A DNA stretch of 12,735 bases. Origin: JACPNK01 sp964479745. GTDB taxonomy: Bacteria; Patescibacteriota; Minisyncoccia; 2-02-FULL-40-12; IGHO2-12-FULL-4. Positions 1 to 6,623 of this stretch are shown here, piece by piece. Numbering within the stretch: the first letter of the stretch is position 1; every line of letters starts with the position of its first letter. Position numbers and translations under genes: made by a program. Location of the stretch: NCBI GenBank assembly GCA_964479745.1, contig CAYZNJ010000019.1:1-12735 (forward strand), in the 5' to 3' direction. The notes below the pieces were generated by a model. The model ran no database searches and had not been told where the DNA came from. It was given only the letters and a program-made list of their open reading frames with translations.

Positions 1-746
1 GGCGAAGTAAAAACAAAATCCGTGCCGATATCTTCTATCTCGTATTTATCAAGCAAAGCCTTACGAGATTCTTTGTCTAAACCGCGTACCCAGCCATGGC
101 TCCTTAACTGTAGCAAAAGGTTGTATAGCTTTTTATCATCTGTGGAGATAAGCCCTCCTTCAATTGTTGAGAACTGATGTCCGAAATATGTTGAAATACT
201 GGCCATGCCTCCGAAGGTGCCAACCTTACGGCCCTTATAAGAAGAACCGGCAGCGGCGCAAGCGTCCTCAAGAAGAACAAAGCTGTATTTTTGTTTCAAG
301 GCCATTATTCGGTCCATATTACATGGCACGCCGAGAACATGAACCATCATTACGACTGATGGCCGGTGTTTTTTCAAGAGAAGTTCAAGATATTCTGGGT
401 CTAAACCAAAATTATTCGGATCGGCGCTGCACATTATTGGTTCAAAACCAAGCTGTATAAAAGGCGCTATGCTGGTAACCCAAGCGGCGCTTGGCACCAC
501 CACTTTTTTGTTGTTGCCAAGCTGGCCTGACTCAAGCAAAGCCGCGGCCATCAGTAGATTGGCCGACGAACCGGAGTTGCAGGCTATGGAGTATTTTCTG
601 CCGAGCCAAGCAGACCACTTTTCCTCGTATTGTTTGGTTAGCGGCCCCATCGTTACTCTGGGACAAGTTGCCAGCCACTCCGATACTTTCTTAAATTCAC
701 TGGCATCTATCGTGTCTGCAACTAAAGGGTATTTGTAATCAGTCAA
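1..746 (-). CDS. ColD-like PLP/PMP-dependent GDP-sugar 3-dehydratase (DegT/DnrJ/EryC1/StrS fold), partial
   Basis: About 248 N-terminal residues are present; the C-terminus runs off the left edge (ColD-type enzymes are about 390 residues). I chose a TTG start at 746-744 because AGGAGA lies 5 nt upstream and no better start exists. Seen: a phosphate-binding segment NSGSSANLL near residues 57-65, the cofactor-ring Asp in LLEDACAAAG (Asp161), and the segment TYFGHQFSTIEGG, where His190 sits at the position of the Schiff-base Lys of the aminotransferases. In ColD (GDP-4-keto-6-deoxymannose 3-dehydratase) this Lys-to-His change converts the fold from transaminase to C3 dehydratase, and the surrounding residues match that subgroup. 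Inference: it removes the 3-OH of a GDP-4-keto-6-deoxy sugar. It is the last visible gene of the minus-strand operon, 75 nt after the sugar kinase. A CDP-hexose E1-type dehydratase is the main alternative. Confidence 0.82.
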   Translation of the reverse strand, partial: MTDYKYPLVADTIDASEFKKVSEWLATCPRVTMGPLTKQYEEKWSAWLGRKYSIACNSGSSANLLMAAALLESGQLGNNKKVVVPSAAWVTSIAPFIQLGFEPIMCSADPNNFGLDPEYLELLLKKHRPSVVMMVHVLGVPCNMDRIMALKQKYSFVLLEDACAAAGSSYKGRKVGTFGGMASISTYFGHQFSTIEGGLISTDDKKLYNLLLQLRSHGWVRGLDKESRKALLDKYEIEDIGTDFVFTS

Positions 747-781
747 ATTGTTCTCCTGTTTTTAAAAAACTAGTTTAAGTT

Positions 782-809
782 ATGGTAACCTAAGACGGCA
801 CGCGGTCAA
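782..809 (-). promoter_or_regulatory. Possible internal promoter with overlapping palindrome, ahead of the ColD-like gene
   Basis: On the minus strand TTGACC (809-804) is followed after 16 nt by TACCAT (787-782), a weak -10. A perfect 12-bp palindrome GTCAATATTGAC (805-816) overlaps the -35 box, as an operator might. The same TTGACC -35 occurs in two other candidate promoters of this window. The evidence is base matching only. Confidence 0.3.
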
Positions 810-821
810 TATTGACAGTGC

Positions 822-1820
822 CTATATTATATTTTGTGAAGGAGAGCGATAAATTATCTGGCTTCCCAGATATTCTATCCGGACGGGGACATATAAAAAG
901 TTTTTAAGTTTTTCTTTTATTTTTTTATGCCTTTCCGGCGGCGCAAAAAACAGCATAAATCCCCCTCCACCGGCGCCGAGCAGTTTACCGCCGGTGGCTC
1001 CGGCTCCGATACCGGTTTTGTAGATATCGTCTATTTGGCTTGTGCTTACAACCGTGGCCAGAGACCGTTTTAGTTTCCAGCCCTCATCTAAAAGCCTGCC
1101 AAAATCATCCAAGTTTTTACTGCTTTTCAAAATATCAATGCCCTCGTCAACCATAGTAGCCATGGCCCGGAGTTCATTGTTTTTGTCTTTAAACTTTTTT
1201 AATTTTTCGGCCTCTATTTCCGAAGCTTTTCGAGAAAAGTCAGTAAAAAACAAAAGCAGGTGATTTTGAAACTCATCTAGTCTTTGAGCCGGTACTGCAA
1301 TCGGAGTTATTGTTATTTTTTTATTTCCGCCGAAGTCTATTCTGTTAAGTCCGCCGAAGGCAGCGGCTGTTTGATCTTGGCATCCTACATTTTCTTTTAT
1401 CAGATTCTGTTCCACGTGAATTGCGTCCAAAGCAAGCTGGCGCTTGTTTTTTATCTTGCCGGTTAAGCCATAAAGAGCCTGAAGCAAGCCTACAGTAAAA
1501 GATGAGCTGGAACCCAGCCCTGACATAGACGGCAAATCTCCGTCGTGATGTATTTCCAATCCATGTTTTTGTTTTGTGTATCTCATGCATTCTCTGACCG
1601 ACGGGTGGTCTATTTCTTCAATACTATTGACGTTTTCCTGCTGGCCGTACACAATGCGGTGCTTATGCTTGAAAAAGGGCGGCAGAAAACGACAGCTGAT
1701 GTAGCAGTATTTGTCTATTGAGGCCGAAAGAACCGCTCCGCCGTTTTTTTCATACCAAACAGGATGGTCGGTGCCTCCTCCAAAAAAAGATATTCTGAAT
1801 GGCGTTCTGGTGATTACCAT
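822..1820 (-). CDS. hddA: GHMP-family sugar kinase, D-glycero-D-manno-heptose 7-phosphate kinase (HddA) type
   Basis: 332 residues, the usual length for HddA-type kinases. Seen: the N-terminal motif RTPFRISFFGGGTDHP (5-20), which binds sugar phosphate in this subgroup; the GHMP ATP-binding loop GLGSSSS at 101-107; GCQDQ at 147-151; and the C-terminal Gly-rich motif GAGGGG at 282-287. HddA phosphorylates D-glycero-D-manno-heptose 7-phosphate at C1 on the way to GDP-heptose, in the cytoplasm. Related proteins act as L-fucose/L-galactose-type sugar 1-kinases, so the substrate is inferred. The ATG at 1820 lies 8 nt after the stop of the membrane-protein gene and has no clear Shine-Dalgarno, which suggests translational coupling. 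It ends in TAG, showing that TAG is an ordinary terminating codon here. The GmhA, GmhB and HddC partners are not in the window. Confidence 0.8.
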   Translation of the reverse strand: MVITRTPFRISFFGGGTDHPVWYEKNGGAVLSASIDKYCYISCRFLPPFFKHKHRIVYGQQENVNSIEEIDHPSVRECMRYTKQKHGLEIHHDGDLPSMSGLGSSSSFTVGLLQALYGLTGKIKNKRQLALDAIHVEQNLIKENVGCQDQTAAAFGGLNRIDFGGNKKITITPIAVPAQRLDEFQNHLLLFFTDFSRKASEIEAEKLKKFKDKNNELRAMATMVDEGIDILKSSKNLDDFGRLLDEGWKLKRSLATVVSTSQIDDIYKTGIGAGATGGKLLGAGGGGFMLFFAPPERHKKIKEKLKNFLYVPVRIEYLGSQIIYRSPSQNII

Positions 1821-1828
1821 ATTAGCGA

Positions 1829-2956
1829 CTAAAATCTAGCGGCTAAGTTACTAGAATGTATCAGCCACGCATGCCCTCTGTACAGGGCGTCTTGGGTTAT
1901 TTCGTGTAAGATCAGGTCCAGATAGCTCAAAACTTCGCATTCCGACGACCATGCTCGGCTGGTTCCGTATGTCTTAAATTTTGCAGTGGCTACTTTCTCA
2001 ATCTCTTTGGAATCTAATAATTTGTTCAATACCGGATCTTTGGTAAAACGAAAATTTCCGTTGATAGCTTCGGGTTCATCATCCAAAGTAAGAGCCAGTC
2101 CGTTGGTTCCGGGAATTACAATCCAGCCATCTTTTACATCGGCTAGGCTGTTTATGTAATGCACATTGAAAGGCGGAGCCTTTTTTTTGCGAGGCACGTA
2201 AGGAGATTCTTTAATACCGGGTATTGTGTAAACCATAGATTCATTGTAGGGCGTTTGGTAGGTATATATGTCTCTTATATTTAAGCGTTTCAATGTTTTT
2301 GCTAAGTACATTGCCCCCATTCTGGCCGGGTATGTCTCATGAAAAAATTTCCATAAGTTCCAAAAAATAGCCAGAATTGTAAAGCCGATTGCTAGCGGCA
2401 GGAAGTAGCTGGATTCCAAGAATGCGTAAAAAGAATATCCGATGAAAAGCATTAAAGCGATAAAAACAGGGAAATATATTCTTGAAGCTTGAGCGGCTTT
2501 GGTAAACTGAGCCCACAGTAAGGGTAAAACCGATATTATCAAAATTGATAAATCAAGCGGCAGAAGATTGTATTGGTGTCTCCAGAGGTGGGTGGTTATG
2601 ATATACGCGAAGGATGCTGTAAACAGTACTGAGTGCCAAGGCAAAAATCTCCAAAATAATTTAGGCACCCATGGCCAACCGGCGCCGTGCGTACTGCGAT
2701 AAACAGCGATTCCTCTTTTTGCAAAGTAGTCTATATAATTTTTAAAATGTGTTTTCTTTCGATTATGGAAAGCGTAATAAAAAAATTTACGCACATTATC
2801 ATACGGGTGGGGCAGAGTAAGCACAAAAAACATTATAATAAAACCGCCAAGAACCGTCAGCAAGTAACTAGCCCCCAAGATGTTAACGATAAATAAAAAT
2901 GCGGCTAGGCATTTAACGGATGTGCTAGCATGCGCTCGGAGTTTTTTTCCGGCCTG
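1829..2956 (-). pseudogene. C-terminal part of an amber-interrupted GT-C-like membrane protein
   Basis: This reading frame continues, without any shift, the frame of the upstream membrane-protein gene immediately after its TAG codon (2959-2957). The first 26 codons after the TAG look coding (hydrophilic residues leading into a hydrophobic run) but contain no ATG, GTG or TTG. The first possible start is TTG at 2878, inside a membrane segment and without a ribosome binding site. From that TTG there are 349 residues: about five membrane spans in the first 180, then a soluble region of about 165 residues, a layout common in GT-C/GT39-type glycosyltransferases with an extracytoplasmic C-terminal domain. 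It ends 8 nt before the HddA-type kinase. I read it as the distal half of a gene carrying a nonsense mutation. A separately translated subunit is less likely because no credible start exists. Confidence 0.65.
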
Positions 2957-3772
2957 CTACCTGTAATGTTGAAGGTCAAGATTTTTTTGGTTGTTGATTA
3001 TTCCCTTTAAAAACGGCGGACATTCGTTTGAATACATTTTTATTATAATTTTTTTGTATGTTAAAAATGCAATAGATAGCAGGACGGCAAACAAGCCGAT
3101 AACAACTGAATCCCAGACTATAAATTTGTGAAGTGGTAGCAACGAGTAGAGGTTGCCAAAATCATGCGCGCCGATCGGGATATGATATTCGGCGTAAAAA
3201 AGCGATGCCCCAAAAGGACCCAGCAATTTGGCCGAAGAGCCGGACGAAAACATCATGCAGCAAACGGAGACTCCAGCCAGAAAAAGATAAATGTAAAAAT
3301 TGGTTGCTGAATTTTGAACAAAATAAACAGCTAAAAGAAAAAACATCACTGCCACATTTGCGTGGCCTCCATACAAAGCAGTCTGCCAAGGCCAAAAAGA
3401 GAACAGGTATAAAAGCGAGACCAGCAGTCCGATTGTCGGTCCCCAGAAGTCAGTTCCTATCAAGTAAACTAAAACAGCCGATATGCAGACAGCCAGCCCC
3501 CCGAGAGTGGTGTAAGGGTGGTCGGATTCCGTATCGCCCAGCACTCGTTGCAGTATCGCAATAAGTATCACGCTCGCATCTTTCATATAGGTTTTCATTC
3601 CGTACCTATGCATATCAGAAAACCAGCGCCATTTGCCTGACTGGGCGGCGGCGTAAGCCATTATTTCATTGTCGGTGTTTGGCGTGTGGTAAAATATGCC
3701 CTTTGTCCCTAAGGCAAAAAGAATTCCACATGCCGCGGCTGTGCCCAGCAGTAAATAAAAATAAGAATCCAT
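2957..3772 (-). CDS. Polytopic membrane protein, GT-C/GT39-like N-terminal half, ending at an in-frame TAG
   Basis: 271 residues with a hydrophobic N-terminus (about 4-22) followed by a loop carrying acidic residues in PNTDNEIMAY (31-40). This matches where GT-C glycosyltransferases place the catalytic Asp/Glu of the first extracytoplasmic loop. Further hydrophobic spans lie near 91-107, 112-127, 139-153, 160-175 and 221-238. The last 30 residues form a basic hydrophilic linker. The ATG overlaps the ABC transporter stop by one base (TAATG), so translation is probably coupled. The TAG at 2959-2957 is followed in the same frame by further membrane protein, so this is probably a truncated product of a 647-residue protein. 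Likely role: transfer of a sugar from a lipid carrier to the exported glycan. The family assignment is by layout, not by a decisive motif. Confidence 0.6.
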   Translation of the reverse strand: MDSYFYLLLGTAAACGILFALGTKGIFYHTPNTDNEIMAYAAAQSGKWRWFSDMHRYGMKTYMKDASVILIAILQRVLGDTESDHPYTTLGGLAVCISAVLVYLIGTDFWGPTIGLLVSLLYLFSFWPWQTALYGGHANVAVMFFLLAVYFVQNSATNFYIYLFLAGVSVCCMMFSSGSSAKLLGPFGASLFYAEYHIPIGAHDFGNLYSLLPLHKFIVWDSVVIGLFAVLLSIAFLTYKKIIIKMYSNECPPFLKGIINNQKNLDLQHYR

Positions 3773-5550
3773 TATTTTATGTTATAGGCCTTTGAAAAAT
3801 AAGAATTTCGGTCTTCTAGAAGATCGCTTGGCGAACCGGATTCAATTATTTCACCGTTGTTAATAGCATAAAGTTTGTCGGCGTGCTGGACAGTCGATAA
3901 GCGGTGGGCAATAACAATCAAGGCGATCTTGCCCTTTAGGCCTTTTATAGAGTTTTGAATCATTGCTTCCGAGTCGCTATCCAGCGAACTTGTGGCTTCG
4001 TCCAGTATTAATATTTCAGGTTTTCTGGCCAGTGTCCGTGCCAGAGCGATTCTTTGGCGCTGGCCGCCTGATAATTTAACGCCCCGTTCCCCGATATTAG
4101 TTTGGAACTTTTCAGGCAGAGTTTCTATAAAATCATAAATGTTTGCCATTTTTGCCGCGGCGACAACTTGCTCATGACTGATTGATTCGTCATAAAACCT
4201 AATATTACTCTCTATCGTATTGTTTATAAGGTAGATGTCTTGAGCAACATAGCCTATGTTTTTGCGCCAACTGTTCAGATTTATTTCATTTATATTTTCG
4301 TTGTCAATCGTAATTTCACCTGAACTTGGCGTAAAAAGCCTCAACATTAAATCGGCCAGAGTTGTCTTGCCTCCGCCCGAAGGGCCTATAATGGCTACCA
4401 TTTCAGATTTTTTAATGTCTAAGTTTAACTTTTTAAGGACGGGGGCTTGTTCGTTGTAGGAGAATGAGACATCTTTGAATTCAACCCTGTCTTTAAATGA
4501 AAATTCAGCCGTGTTTTCCCTGGACTCCTGATTATTTGCCGCTCCTTCCCAATATTCAAGCATTACTTGTAAAAATGGAACAACGCCGTTTATGCTGTTA
4601 ATCCTGCCCTGAATCGTTTGGATGAAAGAGAACATTTTTTGGACCATATAAACAATGGCGGCAAAAGCAGCAATGTTAAAAGCCGGCGAATGATAAGAAA
4701 AAATAAACAAAATCGCAATAAAACCGATACCAACCGGTTCCATTAAGGAACCCACGATGTTTTGATAAATTTGTGATTGAACTTTCTGATTTTCAAGACT
4801 CTTAAAGTCGTTTTCAGTCAATGCGGTGACCTTTTTTTCGGCATTCAGGCTCTTTACGATCTTTATTCCAAAAAGAACCTCTAATACATGGTGGGCCGTT
4901 TTTTTCTCGGTTTTAGATGTTTTTTCGGTTATTTTCCGAGTCTTATAGAATATCGGTTTAAGGGCGAAAAATATCACCAAGCCCATCAGAAGAGTGATCA
5001 TGGTTATGGACAAAGAAATATTCATGGCCACCACGATATAGGTTGATAAGCTGGCCAACACCAGAATTATGTAACTTGTATGCATGAGAATATTGGCGCT
5101 GTTGCCAATGTCGCTCATCAGCACTCTCTCTATGTATCCGGGTTTTTGCTCAATTAAGTGCAGCCACTTTGAATTTACAATTTTTTCGAACATGTTCATT
5201 CTTACGTCCCTTTCATATCGAGCGGAGAATTTTGCGTTTACGTAATTTGCATAAAACGTTATCAGGGACTTGAGTATAAAAAGAGAAACCATCAAAAGCA
5301 AAAGAAAAGGCAAGGTAAAAGGCAGGTGTATTGTTGAAAGCGCTTTGCCGATTATTTGTGACATTAGGTCGCTACCGGCGGCTTGCCCTTCGGTTATAAA
5401 CGAAAAAAGCGGTATCACGGCTCCGATACCGACGCTTCCAAAGATACCGGCTAAAAATCCCAGACCCGTCATTAAAACAAACTGCCAGCGGTATTTTCGG
5501 AATACTCTCAATATAAGTTTAAGCGTATGTCTTAGTTTATAGAGGTCCAT
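3772..5550 (-). CDS. MsbA-like ABC exporter, fused permease and ATPase half-transporter
   Basis: 592 residues, normal for a type IV (MsbA/PglK/lipid-flippase-like) half-transporter that works as a homodimer in the cytoplasmic membrane. The N-terminal part (about 1-320) contains hydrophobic spans near 23-52, 80-102, 157-200 and 272-306. The ATPase domain has Walker A GPSGGGKT (389-396), Q-loop Gln437, signature LSGGQ (493-497), Walker B ILILDE (513-518) and the switch His549 in AHR; every catalytic element is intact. Its ATG directly abuts the TAA of the HTH gene with no spacer and no clear Shine-Dalgarno, so it should depend on translation of the regulator. With glycosyltransferase and GDP-sugar genes downstream, export or flipping of a lipid-linked glycan is the likely job. 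Drug or peptide export cannot be excluded from sequence alone. Confidence 0.9.
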   Translation of the reverse strand: MDLYKLRHTLKLILRVFRKYRWQFVLMTGLGFLAGIFGSVGIGAVIPLFSFITEGQAAGSDLMSQIIGKALSTIHLPFTLPFLLLLMVSLFILKSLITFYANYVNAKFSARYERDVRMNMFEKIVNSKWLHLIEQKPGYIERVLMSDIGNSANILMHTSYIILVLASLSTYIVVAMNISLSITMITLLMGLVIFFALKPIFYKTRKITEKTSKTEKKTAHHVLEVLFGIKIVKSLNAEKKVTALTENDFKSLENQKVQSQIYQNIVGSLMEPVGIGFIAILFIFSYHSPAFNIAAFAAIVYMVQKMFSFIQTIQGRINSINGVVPFLQVMLEYWEGAANNQESRENTAEFSFKDRVEFKDVSFSYNEQAPVLKKLNLDIKKSEMVAIIGPSGGGKTTLADLMLRLFTPSSGEITIDNENINEINLNSWRKNIGYVAQDIYLINNTIESNIRFYDESISHEQVVAAAKMANIYDFIETLPEKFQTNIGERGVKLSGGQRQRIALARTLARKPEILILDEATSSLDSDSEAMIQNSIKGLKGKIALIVIAHRLSTVQHADKLYAINNGEIIESGSPSDLLEDRNSYFSKAYNIK

Positions 5551-5793
5551 TTACCAGTTTTTAATTTTTCTTTTTAACTTTTTCTTGAACTTTTGATAAG
5601 TTTGCACGACCTGCCTTTCAACAGAAGGCGAGACGGATTTTAAGATTTCTTTACCCAAAATTCTATACTGCCCCCCGATCTTGTTAGCTCTGATGAGGCC
5701 TTTCTTGAGCAGGCGCTTCATCGTGCTGTTGGATATTTTCAGCATATTCTGGGTTTCTTGAGTTGTGTATATTTCATTGGGGTCAATAACCAT
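5551..5793 (-). CDS. Small helix-turn-helix DNA-binding protein, excisionase/MerR-like
   Basis: 80 residues when started at ATG 5793-5791. A longer reading from TTG 5811 is possible but would put the start inside the promoter repeats, so I rejected it. Residues about 8-50 (IYTTQETQNMLKISNSTMKR and onward, including the turn IGGQYRI) match the winged HTH of the excisionase/MerR (HTH_17) group: an N-terminal segment reading 'T..E....L.IS..T..R.L..G.I' followed by a wing. The tail is strongly basic (KFKKKLKRKIKNW). It heads the ABC-exporter operon and lies divergent from the Nudix gene. Three 10-bp repeats just upstream are a likely site for its own binding. Such proteins in glycan loci are usually small transcription regulators; an actual excisionase role is unlikely because no integrase is present. 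Confidence 0.75.
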   Translation of the reverse strand: MVIDPNEIYTTQETQNMLKISNSTMKRLLKKGLIRANKIGGQYRILGKEILKSVSPSVERQVVQTYQKFKKKLKRKIKNW

Positions 5794-5800
5794 ATTTAAT

Positions 5801-5830
5801 AAAAGTATCAAAAAGTATCAAAAAGTGTCA
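5801..5830. repeat. Three tandem 10-bp repeats upstream of the HTH gene
   Basis: The plus strand reads AAAAGTATCA, AAAAGTATCA, AAAAGTGTCA without gaps (5801-5810, 5811-5820, 5821-5830). The third copy differs at one base. The 10-bp period is close to one turn of B-DNA, so bound proteins would line up on one face. The repeats overlap the candidate promoter of the HTH gene, suggesting an operator. Confidence 0.75.
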
Positions 5831-5831
5831 A
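5804..5831 (-). promoter_or_regulatory. Promoter of the HTH-ABC operon, overlapping the repeats
   Basis: On the minus strand a perfect -35 TTGACA (5831-5826) is followed after 16 nt by GATACT (5809-5804), 4 of 6 to TATAAT. Transcription would start near 5797, only a few bases before the ATG at 5793, so the mRNA would be nearly leaderless. This fits the absence of a Shine-Dalgarno. Both boxes lie within the repeat array. Confidence 0.5.
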
Positions 5832-5862
5832 CCGGGCATATCAACACAGAAAGACTTCTTGA

Positions 5863-5890
5863 TTGACCGTTGCGCCAAAATATGTAATAT
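5863..5890 (+). promoter_or_regulatory. Promoter of the Nudix-SDR operon
   Basis: TTGACC (5863-5868) is followed after 16 nt by TAATAT (5885-5890), with a TG just upstream of the -10 region. A good ribosome binding site AGAGGTG (5911-5917) lies 7 nt before the ATG at 5925. The promoter is divergent from that of the HTH gene, with the two -35 boxes about 30 bp apart, so one bound regulator could affect both. Confidence 0.45.
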
Positions 5891-5924
5891 TTCAGCCAGT
5901 AATTTTACAAAGAGGTGCTAGTAA

Positions 5925-6623
5925 ATGGCAAAAAACCTAGAAGCAAAATACGGTTTGCCTTTGGCAACTGCAGACAATATTTATGAAATTGTTAAAGGAT
6001 CGGGAATTGCCAATTGGAAAATAACAGCAGATCCGGTTGCCGCAGAAGATTATCCGGAAGCTGACTTAACAAGCCAAGAGATAAAAATTAAACGCAAGCT
6101 TCAGGTGGAAGTTTCGCAGTTTTTAACTCCAAGCGGGAAAAATTTTAGAGGTTTTCATCTGCTAAGCGATATGAGAGGCACAAGAGTTTTTACTTTGTTG
6201 GACGAAGGACTTATCCCGATATGCGCTGAGTTTCAGCACGGATGCAGAGAAGTGCTTTTAGACTTGCCCGGAGGAGAAATGAAAAAAGGCGAAGATCCGG
6301 CCGTTTGCGCCAAAAGAGAATTTGAAGAAGAAACCGGAATAGTTTTAAAAAAGATTTTCCCTTTAAGCTTGGTTGGTGTGCCTGTTTCCGCCAGATATAC
6401 CGGAGCAAGAAGTTTTTCTTTTATAGGCGTTGCGGGTGGTTCGGTGGAATTAAAATTACAAAAACTTGATGCCAACGAACATTTAAAAGTTGTTCTTATA
6501 AGTTTGGATGACTGGTTAAAATTAGTTGACCGTGAGAAAGTGCAGGCCTATTCGGTCAGCACCACTCTTTTAGCGATGAGAAGGTTAAAAATGTTTGAGG
6601 TAAAAGGAGGGCAGAATGAATAA
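5925..6623 (+). CDS. Nudix hydrolase, ADP-ribose/GDP-sugar pyrophosphatase-like
   Basis: 232 residues. The complete Nudix box is visible: Gly117, Glu123, Arg131-Glu132, Glu135-Glu136 and Gly138, fitting G-x5-E-x7-RE-U-x-EE-x-G-U, with U = Phe133 and Ile139. These residues bind the metal ions that cleave a nucleoside diphosphate linked to another group X. The preceding LLDLPGGEM and the strand region before it resemble ADP-ribose and GDP-sugar pyrophosphatases. The first 65 residues are less typical and I do not recognise them. It overlaps the next gene by 8 bp, so the two are co-translated. Next to a GDP-sugar epimerase/reductase-like gene, hydrolysis or housekeeping of a GDP-sugar is plausible, but substrate specificity cannot be read from the motif. 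Confidence 0.85.
   Translation: MAKNLEAKYGLPLATADNIYEIVKGSGIANWKITADPVAAEDYPEADLTSQEIKIKRKLQVEVSQFLTPSGKNFRGFHLLSDMRGTRVFTLLDEGLIPICAEFQHGCREVLLDLPGGEMKKGEDPAVCAKREFEEETGIVLKKIFPLSLVGVPVSARYTGARSFSFIGVAGGSVELKLQKLDANEHLKVVLISLDDWLKLVDREKVQAYSVSTTLLAMRRLKMFEVKGGQNE

Noticed and set aside
164..738. Plus-strand open frames opposite the PLP-enzyme gene
   Set aside because: They are antisense shadows; the minus strand encodes a continuous, family-matching ColD-like protein throughout this stretch.
2957..2959. Genome-wide recoding of TAG as an amino acid
   Set aside because: TAG also ends the HddA-type kinase, the first Fcl-like gene and the second island gene at family-appropriate or overlap-consistent positions, so it functions as a stop; TGA also ends a gene, so TGA recoding is not supported either.
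3133..3564. 143-codon plus-strand open frame
   Set aside because: It lies antisense to the GT-C-like membrane protein, has an arginine/lysine-rich odd composition and no family resemblance.
5551..5793. Phage or integrative-element excisionase
   Set aside because: No integrase, attachment site or other mobile gene is visible; the HTH family is also common among ordinary regulators.
5794..5811. Alternative TTG start giving an 86-residue HTH protein
   Set aside because: The extra residues would be encoded within the promoter -10 region and repeats; ATG 5793 fits the domain boundary.
5801..5830. CRISPR or minisatellite array
   Set aside because: The units are 10 bp, directly abutting and without spacers, and there are only three; operator repeats fit better.
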